Origin: JAIBBG01 sp043748015
Lineage (GTDB): Bacteria > Bacteroidota > Bacteroidia > Flavobacteriales_D > Sanyastnellaceae
Assembly: GCA_043748015.1 (NCBI GenBank)
Contig: JAYTOA010000031.1
Span: 1 to 64,000 of the forward strand
Direction of reading: 5' to 3'
DNA length: 64,000 nucleotides
The notes beneath the pieces were generated by a model, which searched no databases, had not been told where the DNA came from, and worked only from the letters and a program-made list of their open reading frames with translations. The position numbers and the translations under genes are program-made. Positions 8,658 through 17,600 of this stretch are shown here, in pieces (position 1 is the first letter of the stretch; each line of letters begins with the position of its first letter).

Positions 8658-11525
8658 TTATGACTTCTTAAATGAATATGTTATACCAAATGTGAAATAT
8701 GTTCCTCTTTTAAATGACTGGAGTTGCTGATCATTTTTTCTGTCAAGCACACCATCATGATTGGCATCCTGAATCCATACTGTTGATTGATTGAGCATGT
8801 CCTGAATTCCAAACCTTACATCGAAATGTTCGCCGATTGATTTGTTGACGGTAAGATCAATCAATTGTCGAGGCATTTCCCAAACTTCCGGAATTCCTGG
8901 GACGCCTGCAACAACGACACGTTCACCTATGACATTGTACATTGCACTTATGCTGAGTCCTATTGAATCGTTCTGATAAAAAATTCCCGTGTTGATGATA
9001 TATGGCGATTGTCCCATCATTGGTCGAGATGTGTTGACGTTGGTTTCTTTGTCCTTCTGTGACAATTGAATAGAGCTTCTGATAAGCGATGCATTTGCGA
9101 CAATCGAGAATTGACTCAACCAATTTTCTTTTTGATATTGGTTACTTCCATTAAGTAGAGATGCAATGTGACTGAGTTTGATTCTTGCGTCAATTTCAAC
9201 ACCATAATTCGTTGCGCTAGGTGCGTTACCCGGCGCGAAGCTCAATGTTCCTCCGCTTCCGACGCCCGGTTGGAAGTAAAGTTCAATTGGATTCTCGAAA
9301 TATTTGTAGAACGCTCCAACACTGAAAATTTCAGAAGTTGATGGATACAATTCCCATCTCACGTCGTAATTCGTGATCATGGCGAATGTCAGATTAGGAT
9401 TTCCATTCATGATGGCATTTCGCTTATAATCATAAAATGCAAACGGCGCAAGCTCTCGGAATTCGGGCCTGTTGACTGTTTTGCCATACGCAGCGCGAAC
9501 CAGACTTTTCGAAGAAAGATTATAACTGATGTTAGCACTTGGAAGTACTATTGTGCTGTCAAGTTTGATGGTGTATTCTTTGTTTTGCAAATTGCGTGTA
9601 TTCAAAACTTGTTTGTTTTTCTCAATTCTCGCTCCTCCGGAGATTTGCCATCTATGCAATGGAATGGAAGCCATCAGATATGCAGCCTGAAGATTAGTTC
9701 CACCGGTGTATGAATCTTGTGGCTTGGTATCTTCATCCAGTATTAGCCCGTTCGTTAAATTGATATTGGCTGGATTTAATATTTGATCAATATTCTGATT
9801 TGGCAATTCACTGTTCATGAAAGTAGAGAAGGAAGCAGCTTTGTATCCAATGTTTCGAACGCTGAACGTGCGTTGTTTGTTTTCTGCATAAACTCCGGTC
9901 TTAATAGTGATGAATTGCTGAACTCCGGAGAGGTCATTTCCTGTCGAATGAATTTTGTGCTCATAGTTGAATGCCGCCATTGGGGTGGTCTCATTCATAT
10001 TCATAAACAGACGACCGAAATAATTGGGATCGGCACTGAATGGAATGTATGCCTGATATGAATTTGTGCTATTGTCAAGTGGCTTGGTGTAGCGTATCCT
10101 TCTCCAATCAGGATCATTGCTCGTTGCTGAAGAGTATCCAAATGTCCAGTCGATTGTTCCGTGATGCGCAAACACTTCATGCGAACCTAACAATTGACTG
10201 CTCGTTATGAGACGTTGATTGTAGGAATAGAAATTTGACAGCACGTAATTTCCTTGCTCATGTTCAATTCCTCTGCGCAACAAATCCTCTGATTGTCCCA
10301 TTTGTGAGCCAAACATTTTCAGTTCAATGCGATGGTTTTTATTTCTGAAACCAACATTGAGCAAACCGCCAACTCTTGAGTTGGTTTGATATGTACTGTC
10401 ATGCATATAGGAAACAGTATCACTTGTATTCATGATCTCGTCATACACATTGTATACGCCTGTGTTATTTGTATAAAATGATCTTGTATGGCTGTAATTG
10501 ATGGCACCCACAACACCAAATTCACCATACTCTTTGTCCCATTTTTTTCCGATGTATAAACTAGACCTTGTATCCAATGGGGCTTTTTCTTGATGGATGC
10601 CGATGGAGTTTGTAAGCGATTTGCTCACATTCAAACGTGCCTCACCTTCAGTATCTCTCACATTAGCCGGAAACTCGGAAGGCAATCCGCGCATACCGCT
10701 GTCGAAGCCTAACCAATCTGTAGCGCTTCTGTTGCTGTAGTTGAATGTATTTCCTGTGGTACCAGATCGATAGCCGAATGATTGGTTGTAGGAAATTTCG
10801 AAAGGCTTTGATGGGAAATTTTTGGTGTAGACTTTAACTGCGCCACCAGCGAATTCGCCTGGCAAATCAGCAGATGGTGATTTGTAAATCAACATGCGAT
10901 CTATCAATCCGCTGGAAATGATATCAAATGAAAATGTCTTCACATCTGATTCCATACTAGGAGCCATTGCATTATTGATCATCACAGCATTATACCTTTC
11001 GCTCAATCCTCTTACAATAACGAAACGATTGTCGACCACGGTGACACCTGGGATTCTTCGGGCAACTTCCGATGCATCTCTGTCCTGCGATTTTGCAATT
11101 TGAGCTGAACCAATTCCGTTTGCAACACCTTTCACATCTCTCATTTCCATCAACACTGCTGCTTCGGTATTGGTCATTCGGTATTCGACGATATCTACGG
11201 TATTTGTCTCAAGTGGAGTGCTGTTCAATGAAATCTCAAGAGCAATAGTTTGTCCATGAGAAACTGCAACAGCGTTTACTTTTTTGGATTGATAAGAGAT
11301 GTAGGAAACACTAATCTCATAGTTACCCGCCGGTACTTTTTCAATTTTGAATTTACCAAAAACATCAGTTGCCGCGCCGGCGTTGATTGATTCAATCTGA
11401 ACAACGGCACCTACGAGTTCTTCGCCGGTAGATTCATCGATGATGGTTCCTGATACCGTTCCGTATTGCGCAAATATGGATTGTGATAAAAAGGTTATCA
11501 GGCAAATCAGTATAGTGTGTTTCAT
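8658..11525 (-). CDS. TonB-dependent outer-membrane receptor with N-terminal carboxypeptidase-regulatory-like domain
   Basis: 955 residues from ATG 11525, the start that puts the signal peptide (MKHTILICLITFLSQSIFA) at the N-terminus; in-frame ATGs at 11534 and 11546 would only add a short polar leader. After the signal come a CarboxypepD_reg-like domain (GTVSGTIIDESTGEELVGAVV, up to about residue 100), a plug domain (RRIPGVTVVDNRFVIVRGL, later GEFAGGAVKVYT), then a ~700-residue 22-strand barrel ending FTFGITYSFKKS. It imports an unidentified ligand with energy from TonB-ExbBD. No SusD partner is present; the following gene encodes a surface beta-helix protein. No cobalamin-riboswitch-like leader was seen. 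Confidence 0.9.
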   Translation of the reverse strand: MKHTILICLITFLSQSIFAQYGTVSGTIIDESTGEELVGAVVQIESINAGAATDVFGKFKIEKVPAGNYEISVSYISYQSKKVNAVAVSHGQTIALEISLNSTPLETNTVDIVEYRMTNTEAAVLMEMRDVKGVANGIGSAQIAKSQDRDASEVARRIPGVTVVDNRFVIVRGLSERYNAVMINNAMAPSMESDVKTFSFDIISSGLIDRMLIYKSPSADLPGEFAGGAVKVYTKNFPSKPFEISYNQSFGYRSGTTGNTFNYSNRSATDWLGFDSGMRGLPSEFPANVRDTEGEARLNVSKSLTNSIGIHQEKAPLDTRSSLYIGKKWDKEYGEFGVVGAINYSHTRSFYTNNTGVYNVYDEIMNTSDTVSYMHDSTYQTNSRVGGLLNVGFRNKNHRIELKMFGSQMGQSEDLLRRGIEHEQGNYVLSNFYSYNQRLITSSQLLGSHEVFAHHGTIDWTFGYSSATSNDPDWRRIRYTKPLDNSTNSYQAYIPFSADPNYFGRLFMNMNETTPMAAFNYEHKIHSTGNDLSGVQQFITIKTGVYAENKQRTFSVRNIGYKAASFSTFMNSELPNQNIDQILNPANINLTNGLILDEDTKPQDSYTGGTNLQAAYLMASIPLHRWQISGGARIEKNKQVLNTRNLQNKEYTIKLDSTIVLPSANISYNLSSKSLVRAAYGKTVNRPEFRELAPFAFYDYKRNAIMNGNPNLTFAMITNYDVRWELYPSTSEIFSVGAFYKYFENPIELYFQPGVGSGGTLSFAPGNAPSATNYGVEIDARIKLSHIASLLNGSNQYQKENWLSQFSIVANASLIRSSIQLSQKDKETNVNTSRPMMGQSPYIINTGIFYQNDSIGLSISAMYNVIGERVVVAGVPGIPEVWEMPRQLIDLTVNKSIGEHFDVRFGIQDMLNQSTVWIQDANHDGVLDRKNDQQLQSFKRGTYFTFGITYSFKKS

Positions 11526-11623
11526 GCAATTCATTTCTGATTGCAAATCAATCTAACCGAGATTGCATAGGAATAATGCTTGTGTTACGATATTGTTACC
11601 GCAACTTCATGATTTCATCAGCA

Positions 11624-13639
11624 CTAGTATTTTATCAACTCTAAAAGCATTGTTTCAAACTTGCTATTTGCCATGTAATTTTTTTCCAATTCTGCATTGA
11701 ATGGGATAGGCGAATCAAGACTTGCACAACGCATCACCGGAGCATCCAGATTTTTGAAACAGTTCTCAGTAATGAGGGCCGACAATTCACCGCCAATTCC
11801 TCCCGTTAGGCAATCCTCATGAAGAATAATGGCGCGTCCTGTTTTGTTTACGGAAGCAAAAATTGTTTCAGTGTCCAATGGTAAAAGTGTGCGCAAATCG
11901 ATAAGGTCTACATTGATTTCAGGATTCTTTTTTAGGGTATCCAAAGCCCAATGAACACCCATGCCATAAGTGATGATGGTGGCCTGCTCGCCGGTCTTCA
12001 ACACATTAGCTTTTCCAAATGGAATAGTAAAATAACTATCCGTAACTTCACCGGAAATCGTTCTATACAATCCTTTGTGTTCGAAAAAGATCACGGGATT
12101 TGGATCTTCAAAAGCTTGACATAAGAGGCCTTTAGCGTCTTCCGGGAACGCAGGATAAACTACGCGCAAACCCGGAGTGTGAAAGAACCATGCTTCATTC
12201 GACTGACTGTGAAAAGGGCCGGCAGCCATACCGCCACCTGTTGGCATGCGCACCACAACATCCGCTTTTTCTGCCCAGCGATAATGAAGCTTCGCGAGAT
12301 TATTGATGATCTGATTGAATCCGCATGTGACGAAATCTGCGAACTGCATTTCGACCATTGCCTTCCATCCTTTCATTGAAAGTCCAAGTCCGGCGCCTAT
12401 AATAGCAGATTCACACAAAGGTGTGTTGCGAACACGTTCTTTACCAAATTCTGCAAGAAAACCATCGGTGACTTTAAACACACCACCATAATCCGCGATG
12501 TCTTGTCCCATGAGTACAAGCTTCTCGTGCTTGCGCATACTGAGTTTCATTCCATTGCTAATGGCATCGATGAATCGCTTTTCTGATTTTGCATTGCTCT
12601 CCGGTAAAATGGCCTCATTCATAAAAGGCGCATACACATCATTGAGTTCGTATGATGTTTCTGGTACAATATTCGGTTCATCATATGCAGCTTTTAATGC
12701 AACTGCAATTTCCAGTTTGATTTCTTCACGAGCAGAAGCGATGTCTTGTTCATTGATGATACCTTTTTCAGTCAACCACAATTCGTAATTGATCACCGGA
12801 TCTTTTTGTTCCCATGATTCAATCATTCCATCCGGATAATATTTGGTTCCGCTTGCTTCTTCATGTCCACGCAATCTGAAGGTCATGAACTCCATCAAAA
12901 TTGGTCGTGGATTTTTTCTTATGCTTTCCGCTGCTTTTTTTACTGCATTGAAAACATCTACGATGTTATTTCCATCCACCTGAATGGCATCTTCAGAAGG
13001 CATTCCATAACCAATTGCCTTATCAATGAATTGTTTGCAACGGAACTGTTCGCGACTTGGAGTTGATAGTCCCCAAGCGTTGTTCTCAATACAAAAAATG
13101 ACTGGTAGATCCCACACTGCAGCAACATTTAATGCTTCATGAAAATCTCCTTCACTTGCACCACCGTCTCCGCAAAAAACTGCTGTTGCTTTTTTTTCAC
13201 CGCCAATTTTATTGGCCAAAGCAATTCCATCCGCAATCCCCAACTGTGGACCCAGGTGGGAAATCATTCCAACTACTTTGTGTTTCATTGTTCCAAAGTG
13301 AAAAGAGCGGTCGCGACCTTTTGTAAAGCCATTTTCCTTTCCCTGAAATTGAAGAAATAATTGGGTCAGCGGAAGATTGCGACCTGTGAATATTCCAAGG
13401 TTGCGATGCATGGGCAGGATGAATTCCTCTTCGTCCATTGCCAGAGCTACGCCAACGGAAATTGCTTCCTGACCGTAACTGCTAAACCACTTTGAAATCT
13501 TACCAAGTCTCAACTGGCTCAACATCTTTTCTTCGATCAATCTGGGCTTCAGAATTGCGCGATAAAGTTTCAACAATTCTTCATCTTTCAACCCGTGGTT
13601 CTTCTGAAACTTTATTACCGGCTTTGTAAGCAATGTCAT
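11624..13639 (-). CDS. 2-oxoacid dehydrogenase E1 component, fused alpha and beta subunits
   Basis: 671 residues. The N-terminal half is an E1-alpha domain with YGQEAISVGVA and the thiamine-diphosphate motif GDGGASEGDFHEALN ending in ENN. The C-terminal half (from about residue 350) is E1-beta (MGQDIADYGGVF, NTPLCESAIIGAGLG, GPFHSQSNEAWFFHTPGL, DLRTLLPLD). Together they decarboxylate a 2-oxoacid and acylate the lipoyl group of E2. The fused form is common in Bacteroidota; sequence style is closer to the branched-chain or pyruvate type than to 2-oxoglutarate dehydrogenase, but substrate is not resolved. E2 and E3 are not nearby. A perfect palindrome lies 24 bases upstream of the start. Confidence 0.92.
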   Translation of the reverse strand: MTLLTKPVIKFQKNHGLKDEELLKLYRAILKPRLIEEKMLSQLRLGKISKWFSSYGQEAISVGVALAMDEEEFILPMHRNLGIFTGRNLPLTQLFLQFQGKENGFTKGRDRSFHFGTMKHKVVGMISHLGPQLGIADGIALANKIGGEKKATAVFCGDGGASEGDFHEALNVAAVWDLPVIFCIENNAWGLSTPSREQFRCKQFIDKAIGYGMPSEDAIQVDGNNIVDVFNAVKKAAESIRKNPRPILMEFMTFRLRGHEEASGTKYYPDGMIESWEQKDPVINYELWLTEKGIINEQDIASAREEIKLEIAVALKAAYDEPNIVPETSYELNDVYAPFMNEAILPESNAKSEKRFIDAISNGMKLSMRKHEKLVLMGQDIADYGGVFKVTDGFLAEFGKERVRNTPLCESAIIGAGLGLSMKGWKAMVEMQFADFVTCGFNQIINNLAKLHYRWAEKADVVVRMPTGGGMAAGPFHSQSNEAWFFHTPGLRVVYPAFPEDAKGLLCQAFEDPNPVIFFEHKGLYRTISGEVTDSYFTIPFGKANVLKTGEQATIITYGMGVHWALDTLKKNPEINVDLIDLRTLLPLDTETIFASVNKTGRAIILHEDCLTGGIGGELSALITENCFKNLDAPVMRCASLDSPIPFNAELEKNYMANSKFETMLLELIKY

Positions 13640-13662
13640 CTTATTATTTTTCGCGAAATTAA

Positions 13663-13676
13663 GCAGTGATCACTGC
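13663..13676. promoter_or_regulatory. 14-bp perfect palindrome upstream of the E1 gene
   Basis: GCAGTGATCACTGC is a perfect 14-bp inverted repeat without spacer, 24 bases 5' of the E1 start codon. Its position fits an operator for a dimeric repressor; no known consensus was recognised. Confidence 0.45.
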
Positions 13677-13876
13677 CGAGTAAATATCATTCGCGAACAT
13701 GTTAACACTTGCATGATGAGTGGGTTGATGGAATGATTTAGCTTTTACAAAATACAGAATTAGACCCGCCGTAAAATTTTGCTGTTATCGTATTTCCCTT
13801 ATCTGAAAATTCTATAGTTACGTTCGTTGCATTACAATCAATATTCTATTTGGTTGAAAGTGATTAGTGCGTTTAA

Positions 13877-13888
13877 TGACAATTGTCA
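13877..13888. promoter_or_regulatory. 12-bp perfect palindrome upstream of the AT-hook gene promoter
   Basis: TGACAATTGTCA, perfect, lies 24 bases before the TATATTTG element and could be an operator for the AT-hook gene. Confidence 0.4.
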
Positions 13889-13912
13889 ATCACTTAATCT
13901 CAATATATTAAA

Positions 13913-13920
13913 TATATTTG
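13913..13920 (+). promoter_or_regulatory. candidate -7 element of the AT-hook gene
   Basis: TATATTTG matches TAnnTTTG exactly, 26 bases before the ATG at 13947. The nearest TTG (13883-13885) is 27 bases upstream, farther than usual. Confidence 0.45.
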
Positions 13921-13946
13921 CATGACATTAATTAATATATCAATCA

Positions 13947-14630
13947 ATGGCAAAAGCAAACTATTTAAGTCAGATCAGAAAACGAATGGACGACCTTCAG
14001 AAGGAGTTCAGTGCGCTATCGGAAGCGCATGAGTTACTGTCTGCGGCAACAGGCACACGCGGCAGAAAGGCGAAGCTTCCGACCTTGGGCGAATTGGTTA
14101 ATTCTGTTCGACCAAAAGCAAAGAAAAAAAGCCGCTCCGGAAGACCTGGTCGACCACCAGGATCGAAGAGTAAACCTGGTTCTAAAAAGCCTGGTCCAAA
14201 ACCAAACTCATCCAAAGCAGCTGCTAAATCACCTGTTGTGAAGGCAGAGTCTAAAACGCTTAAAGCACCTAAGGCTGCCGGAAAAAAGCGCGGAAGAAAG
14301 CCTTCAAGTAAGGCAGTTAAAGCGAAACCCGCAGTTAGTGGCAAACGAAAACGTATCGCAAACGTTTCGGGCAAGATCACCGATATAGTGGCAAAGGCAA
14401 ATCGCTTTACTACGAATTCATTTATTACAGACAAGCTTGTTTCATTATATCCCGATAAATCGAGAGTTGATCTTGGAAAATACATTTCAGTAATTCTTGC
14501 CAACATGAAGTCGAGAAAAGAATTGCTGGTATTGACCACCGATTCGAAAGGTAATAAAATGCGTTCGGGCTTGTGGGGTCTGCCATCATGGTTTGATGGA
14601 AGTAAGCCCAAGTCAGAATTCCTGAAATAA
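13947..14630 (+). CDS. basic AT-hook protein with putative C-terminal winged-helix-like domain
   Basis: 227 residues with three parts. Residues 1-35 form a short predicted coiled coil (LSQIRKRMDDLQKEFSALSEAHELL). Residues 36-135 are low-complexity Lys/Ala/Pro/Ser with AT-hook-like cores: TRGRKAK (37-43), GRPGRPPGSK (65-74) and KKRGRKP (113-119). Residues ~140-215 look like a compact globular domain (ITDIVAKANRFTTNSFITDKLVSLYP, then a second helix and GLWGLPSWF) that resembles a small winged helix. The combination suggests a nucleoid-associated or chromatin-like DNA-binding protein. No exact family was recognised. Own promoter and a terminator at 14646-14672 make it monocistronic. Confidence 0.75.
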   Translation: MAKANYLSQIRKRMDDLQKEFSALSEAHELLSAATGTRGRKAKLPTLGELVNSVRPKAKKKSRSGRPGRPPGSKSKPGSKKPGPKPNSSKAAAKSPVVKAESKTLKAPKAAGKKRGRKPSSKAVKAKPAVSGKRKRIANVSGKITDIVAKANRFTTNSFITDKLVSLYPDKSRVDLGKYISVILANMKSRKELLVLTTDSKGNKMRSGLWGLPSWFDGSKPKSEFLK

Positions 14631-14645
14631 TAAATTTTTTTAAAG

Positions 14646-14672
14646 AGAGCAGGTGATTATCTGCTCTTTTTT
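14646..14672 (+). terminator. terminator of the AT-hook gene
   Basis: AGAGCAG (14646-14652) pairs with CTGCTCT (14661-14667) around an 8-base loop, followed by six T. Confidence 0.8.
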
Positions 14673-14709
14673 CTTACCAATAATTTTGGTTGAATAGACC
14701 AACTTGAAT

Positions 14710-16269
14710 ATGTCATTTGAAATAGACATCACAATTCCTGCGCAAGCAACAGTTGAAGACAAGCAAATTTTAGCGGCGATACGTTCTGCATCGAAATCAA
14801 CCGACAAAGTCGGCACTTATAGAATTCTCAAAAGATCCATTGACGCACGCCATCGACAGATTAAATTGAATCTGCGCGTGGCCGTTTATGAACCCGACGA
14901 AAAAATTCCGGAAATAATCACAGAAAGGACGTTTCAGAATGTCGCCGACGCAAAGCGCGTGATCATTTGTGGTGCCGGGCCAGCCGGATTGTTTGCCGCT
15001 CTCCGATGCATTGAACTTGGATGGAAGCCAATCATTCTTGAACGGGGTAAAGATGTTCGTCAGCGAAGAAGAGACCTCGCTGCCATTCACAAACAACATA
15101 TCGTCAACGCGGATTCAAATTATTGTTATGGCGAAGGAGGTGCCGGAACATATTCCGACGGGAAATTGTACACTCGCAGTACCAAACGAGGCGACGTGCG
15201 ATCCATTCTTGAAACTCTCGTTCGATTTGGCGCGTCTGAAGATATTTTGGTGGAGGCACATCCTCATATTGGAACCAATAAATTGCCGGGTATAATCGCC
15301 GCGATGCGTGAATTAATTCTTGAGCGCGGCGGAGAAGTGCATTTCAATACGCGTGTTACCGACATCCTTTTGAAGGAAGATTCCATTGAATCATTTGTCA
15401 CAGCTGATGGAAATGAATTACGTGGTGAAGCATACATCCTTGCCACAGGCCATAGCGCGCGCGACATTTTTGAGTTGCTTCACTCTCGAGGAATTGAAAT
15501 AGAATTCAAGCCATTTGCTTTAGGTGTTCGTGCAGAGCATCCGCAATCCATAGTCGACGCGGTTCAATATCATTGTGACGTGCGTCCTGAGTATTTGCCT
15601 CCTGCTGCTTACAATCTTGTGCAGCAAGTAGAAGGTCGCGGCGTGTATTCATTTTGTATGTGTCCCGGTGGGATCATTGCACCATGTGCCACTTCACAGG
15701 AAGAAATTGTCACCAATGGTTGGTCGCCAAGTAAGCGCAACAATCCATGGGCGAACAGTGGAATAGTGGTACCTATCCATTGGGAAGATATTCCTGAATT
15801 TCACAAATACGGCGCTCTTGCCGGAATGTATTTTCAGAAAAAGGTAGAACATGATTGCTGGATTGCAGGTGGAAAAACACAAGCTGCACCTGCGCAAAGA
15901 CTAGTAGATTTTGTAGAGAATCGCTTGTCAAAAAATCTTCCTGATTGTTCATATCAGCCGGGATTGAGATCGGTAAATCTCAACGAGATTTTGCCTCCTA
16001 TGATCAGTCATCATTTAAGAGAAGGCTTCAAGGCATTTGGCAAAAAGATGAAAGGATATTATACCAACGAGGCCGTGCTGGTTGCGCCGGAATCACGCAC
16101 TTCATCACCGGTTCGCATTCCTCGCGACAAAGAATTTTTGCATCATGTGCGCTTCAAAAATCTTTATCCTTGTGCGGAAGGTGCAGGCTACGCGGGAGGA
16201 ATTGTGAGCGCTGCTATTGATGGAGAAAAAATCGCGAGTTTGATTGCAGCTCGTTTCGTTGAAAGTTGA
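14710..16269 (+). CDS. FAD-dependent dehydrogenase (COG2509-like)
   Basis: 519 residues from ATG 14710; a TTG two codons upstream is less likely. An N-terminal ~85-residue domain (VEDKQILAAIRSASKSTDK) precedes a dinucleotide-binding fold VIICGAGPAGLFAALR. Further family landmarks are YGEGGAGTYSDGKLYTR, the ATGHSARD NAD(P)/FAD motif, GRGVYSFCMCPGG and the C-terminal GAGYAGGIVSAAIDG FAD signature. These proteins form the uncharacterised FAD-dependent dehydrogenase family found widely in bacteria; the substrate is unknown. Cytosolic. It follows the AT-hook gene after a terminator and is not obviously in an operon. Confidence 0.88.
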   Translation: MSFEIDITIPAQATVEDKQILAAIRSASKSTDKVGTYRILKRSIDARHRQIKLNLRVAVYEPDEKIPEIITERTFQNVADAKRVIICGAGPAGLFAALRCIELGWKPIILERGKDVRQRRRDLAAIHKQHIVNADSNYCYGEGGAGTYSDGKLYTRSTKRGDVRSILETLVRFGASEDILVEAHPHIGTNKLPGIIAAMRELILERGGEVHFNTRVTDILLKEDSIESFVTADGNELRGEAYILATGHSARDIFELLHSRGIEIEFKPFALGVRAEHPQSIVDAVQYHCDVRPEYLPPAAYNLVQQVEGRGVYSFCMCPGGIIAPCATSQEEIVTNGWSPSKRNNPWANSGIVVPIHWEDIPEFHKYGALAGMYFQKKVEHDCWIAGGKTQAAPAQRLVDFVENRLSKNLPDCSYQPGLRSVNLNEILPPMISHHLREGFKAFGKKMKGYYTNEAVLVAPESRTSSPVRIPRDKEFLHHVRFKNLYPCAEGAGYAGGIVSAAIDGEKIASLIAARFVES

Positions 16270-16317
16270 TCAATTCTATGCAGGAAAATGAAGCAGCTAA
16301 ATTATTATTGGCTTCAT

Positions 16318-16325
16318 TACATTTG
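16318..16325 (+). promoter_or_regulatory. candidate -7 element for the tandem paralogue cluster
   Basis: TACATTTG matches TAnnTTTG, 29 bases before the ATG at 16355. No TTG is seen at the ideal distance. Confidence 0.45.
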
Positions 16326-16354
16326 TTTCAGTCATTTCAAAACCAATAAACAAG

Positions 16355-16867
16355 ATGAAATTATTCTGCACATTCGCTCTTTTCTTTTTCTCTCTGGCTA
16401 TGTATGCTCAGAAGAATGACATTCACATGTCAGGACAATTTATGGATGCAGATACTGGAAAGAAATTGAAGCAGGGATCTGTGTTGGTGAAACGAGATGG
16501 AGTCGATTTCATGCTGGAGCAAACACAAAAGGGCGGCAACTATGACATACTTCTTCCTGTTGGATTCGTGTATGACATTAAGTTTGACACGCCAACTCAT
16601 TTGCAAAAAATCATTCGCATAGATGCGAAGAACGTTCCTGTTGGAAAGAAAATGATCGGTTGTGAAATGCAGATTGATGTGCCGTTGTTTGGCGACATCG
16701 AAGGCTTCAATGAAGAAGTGTTGTCGCAACCAATTGGGTTGTGTCAGTACAATGCAAAAGCTGATGGAATGGAATTCGACGCAGAGTTTGGGAAGCAGCG
16801 ACAAGCAGAAATAAAAAGCGAAAGAGACAGGGCGATTCAATCCAAACCATCCGGCAAAAAGAAATAG
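16355..16867 (+). CDS. small secreted protein, first member of a tandem paralogue trio
   Basis: 170 residues. Signal peptide MKLFCTFALFFFSLAMYAQ. The mature part begins with a beta-sandwich-like segment (HMSGQFMDADTGKKLKQGSVLVKRDG, later YDILLPVGFVYDIKFDTP and KIIRIDAKNVP) resembling a carboxypeptidase-regulatory-like domain. It then has PLFGDIEGF and a short charged helix with a basic end (SKPSGKKK). The same domain, more diverged, starts the next two genes. No enzyme motif is visible; expected in the periplasm or on the surface. Function unknown. Confidence 0.75.
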   Translation: MKLFCTFALFFFSLAMYAQKNDIHMSGQFMDADTGKKLKQGSVLVKRDGVDFMLEQTQKGGNYDILLPVGFVYDIKFDTPTHLQKIIRIDAKNVPVGKKMIGCEMQIDVPLFGDIEGFNEEVLSQPIGLCQYNAKADGMEFDAEFGKQRQAEIKSERDRAIQSKPSGKKK

Positions 16868-16927
16868 CTTGATTTGAAAAGCTAGGTTTTGTGAATTCGA
16901 ATTTCCAGGAAATTAGTTGAGGCAGAC

Positions 16928-17461
16928 ATGAGATATAGGCTTTTCGGATTTACGACGACATTGTTGTTGGCCATATTTTCCATAGAACTCGCTGCACAAA
17001 ACGAAATCGTTCACATCTATGGCCAGCTCAAAGACTTTTACTCCAAGGAAAAATTGGATTATTGTCTTATAGAGGTTTTTAAGGAAGGAGCAATTTTCGA
17101 TAACCTTAACGCCGATACCTCTGGTAAATACGGTTTCAAACTGCTTTTGGGATTTGAATATACCATCAAGTATTCCAAGGCTGACTATCTTGCCAAAAGC
17201 ATAATCATTGACACGCGCAGCATTCCTGATGAGGAAAAAGCCGGGGGATTTGATATGAATATCGATGGAACGCTATTCCCCTCCGTTCCGGGATTTAGAA
17301 AAAAAGTTTTGGACAAACCGGTTGCGCGTTGCGCGTATCAAAAGGAAAGCGACGGACTCATTTTTGATTTTGAATACTCGGCAAAAAGGCAAAAAGAAAT
17401 AACCAATGAACTAGAGCGGGCTCAACGGAAAAATGCCTCCCGAAAAAAATCAAGGAAGTGA
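16928..17461 (+). CDS. small secreted protein, second member of the trio
   Basis: 177 residues with signal peptide ending LAAQ. It is close to the N-terminal ~150 residues of the third gene: shared blocks include HIYGQLKDF, TSGKYGFKL versus STGKYDFKL, GGFDMN and DGTLFPS. It stops soon after the segment YSAKRQKEI with a basic tail (RKKSRK), exactly where the third gene continues into its repeat region. It looks like a short duplicate of that domain. The gap to the first gene is 60 bases. Function unknown. Confidence 0.75.
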   Translation: MRYRLFGFTTTLLLAIFSIELAAQNEIVHIYGQLKDFYSKEKLDYCLIEVFKEGAIFDNLNADTSGKYGFKLLLGFEYTIKYSKADYLAKSIIIDTRSIPDEEKAGGFDMNIDGTLFPSVPGFRKKVLDKPVARCAYQKESDGLIFDFEYSAKRQKEITNELERAQRKNASRKKSRK

Positions 17462-17600
17462 TTGCTTTTGTAGCACCAACGAACTTTTCAGATGGATGCC
17501 TTTATCCAACCATCTACAGTTCAAATATTTTTCAAGAAAACCAATAAAAACGAGAACAACTTGTTCTACTTTTACGTTTCGGAGAATACCCGTTGAAGGC

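Larger units (their letters stand above)
13640..13946. other. 307-bp divergent intergenic region with two palindromes
   Basis: AT-rich region between the E1 gene (-) and the AT-hook gene (+). It holds perfect palindromes at 13663-13676 and 13877-13888 and a TATATTTG element at 13913-13920. No ORF is supported. Confidence 0.6.

Noticed and set aside
13997..14611. 204-codon ORF antisense to the AT-hook gene
   Set aside because: It is a by-product of the Lys/Ala/Pro-rich composition of the sense gene; no start context, no domain, and the sense protein has clear structure.
16355..17461. The first two trio genes as fragments of a broken large gene
   Set aside because: Each has its own signal peptide, intact frame and stop, so tandem paralogues are the simpler reading.
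17433..17600. N-terminal extension of the large coiled-coil ORF
   Set aside because: The extra 56 codons overlap the preceding gene and lack features, whereas ATG 17601 begins a clean signal peptide like those of both paralogues.
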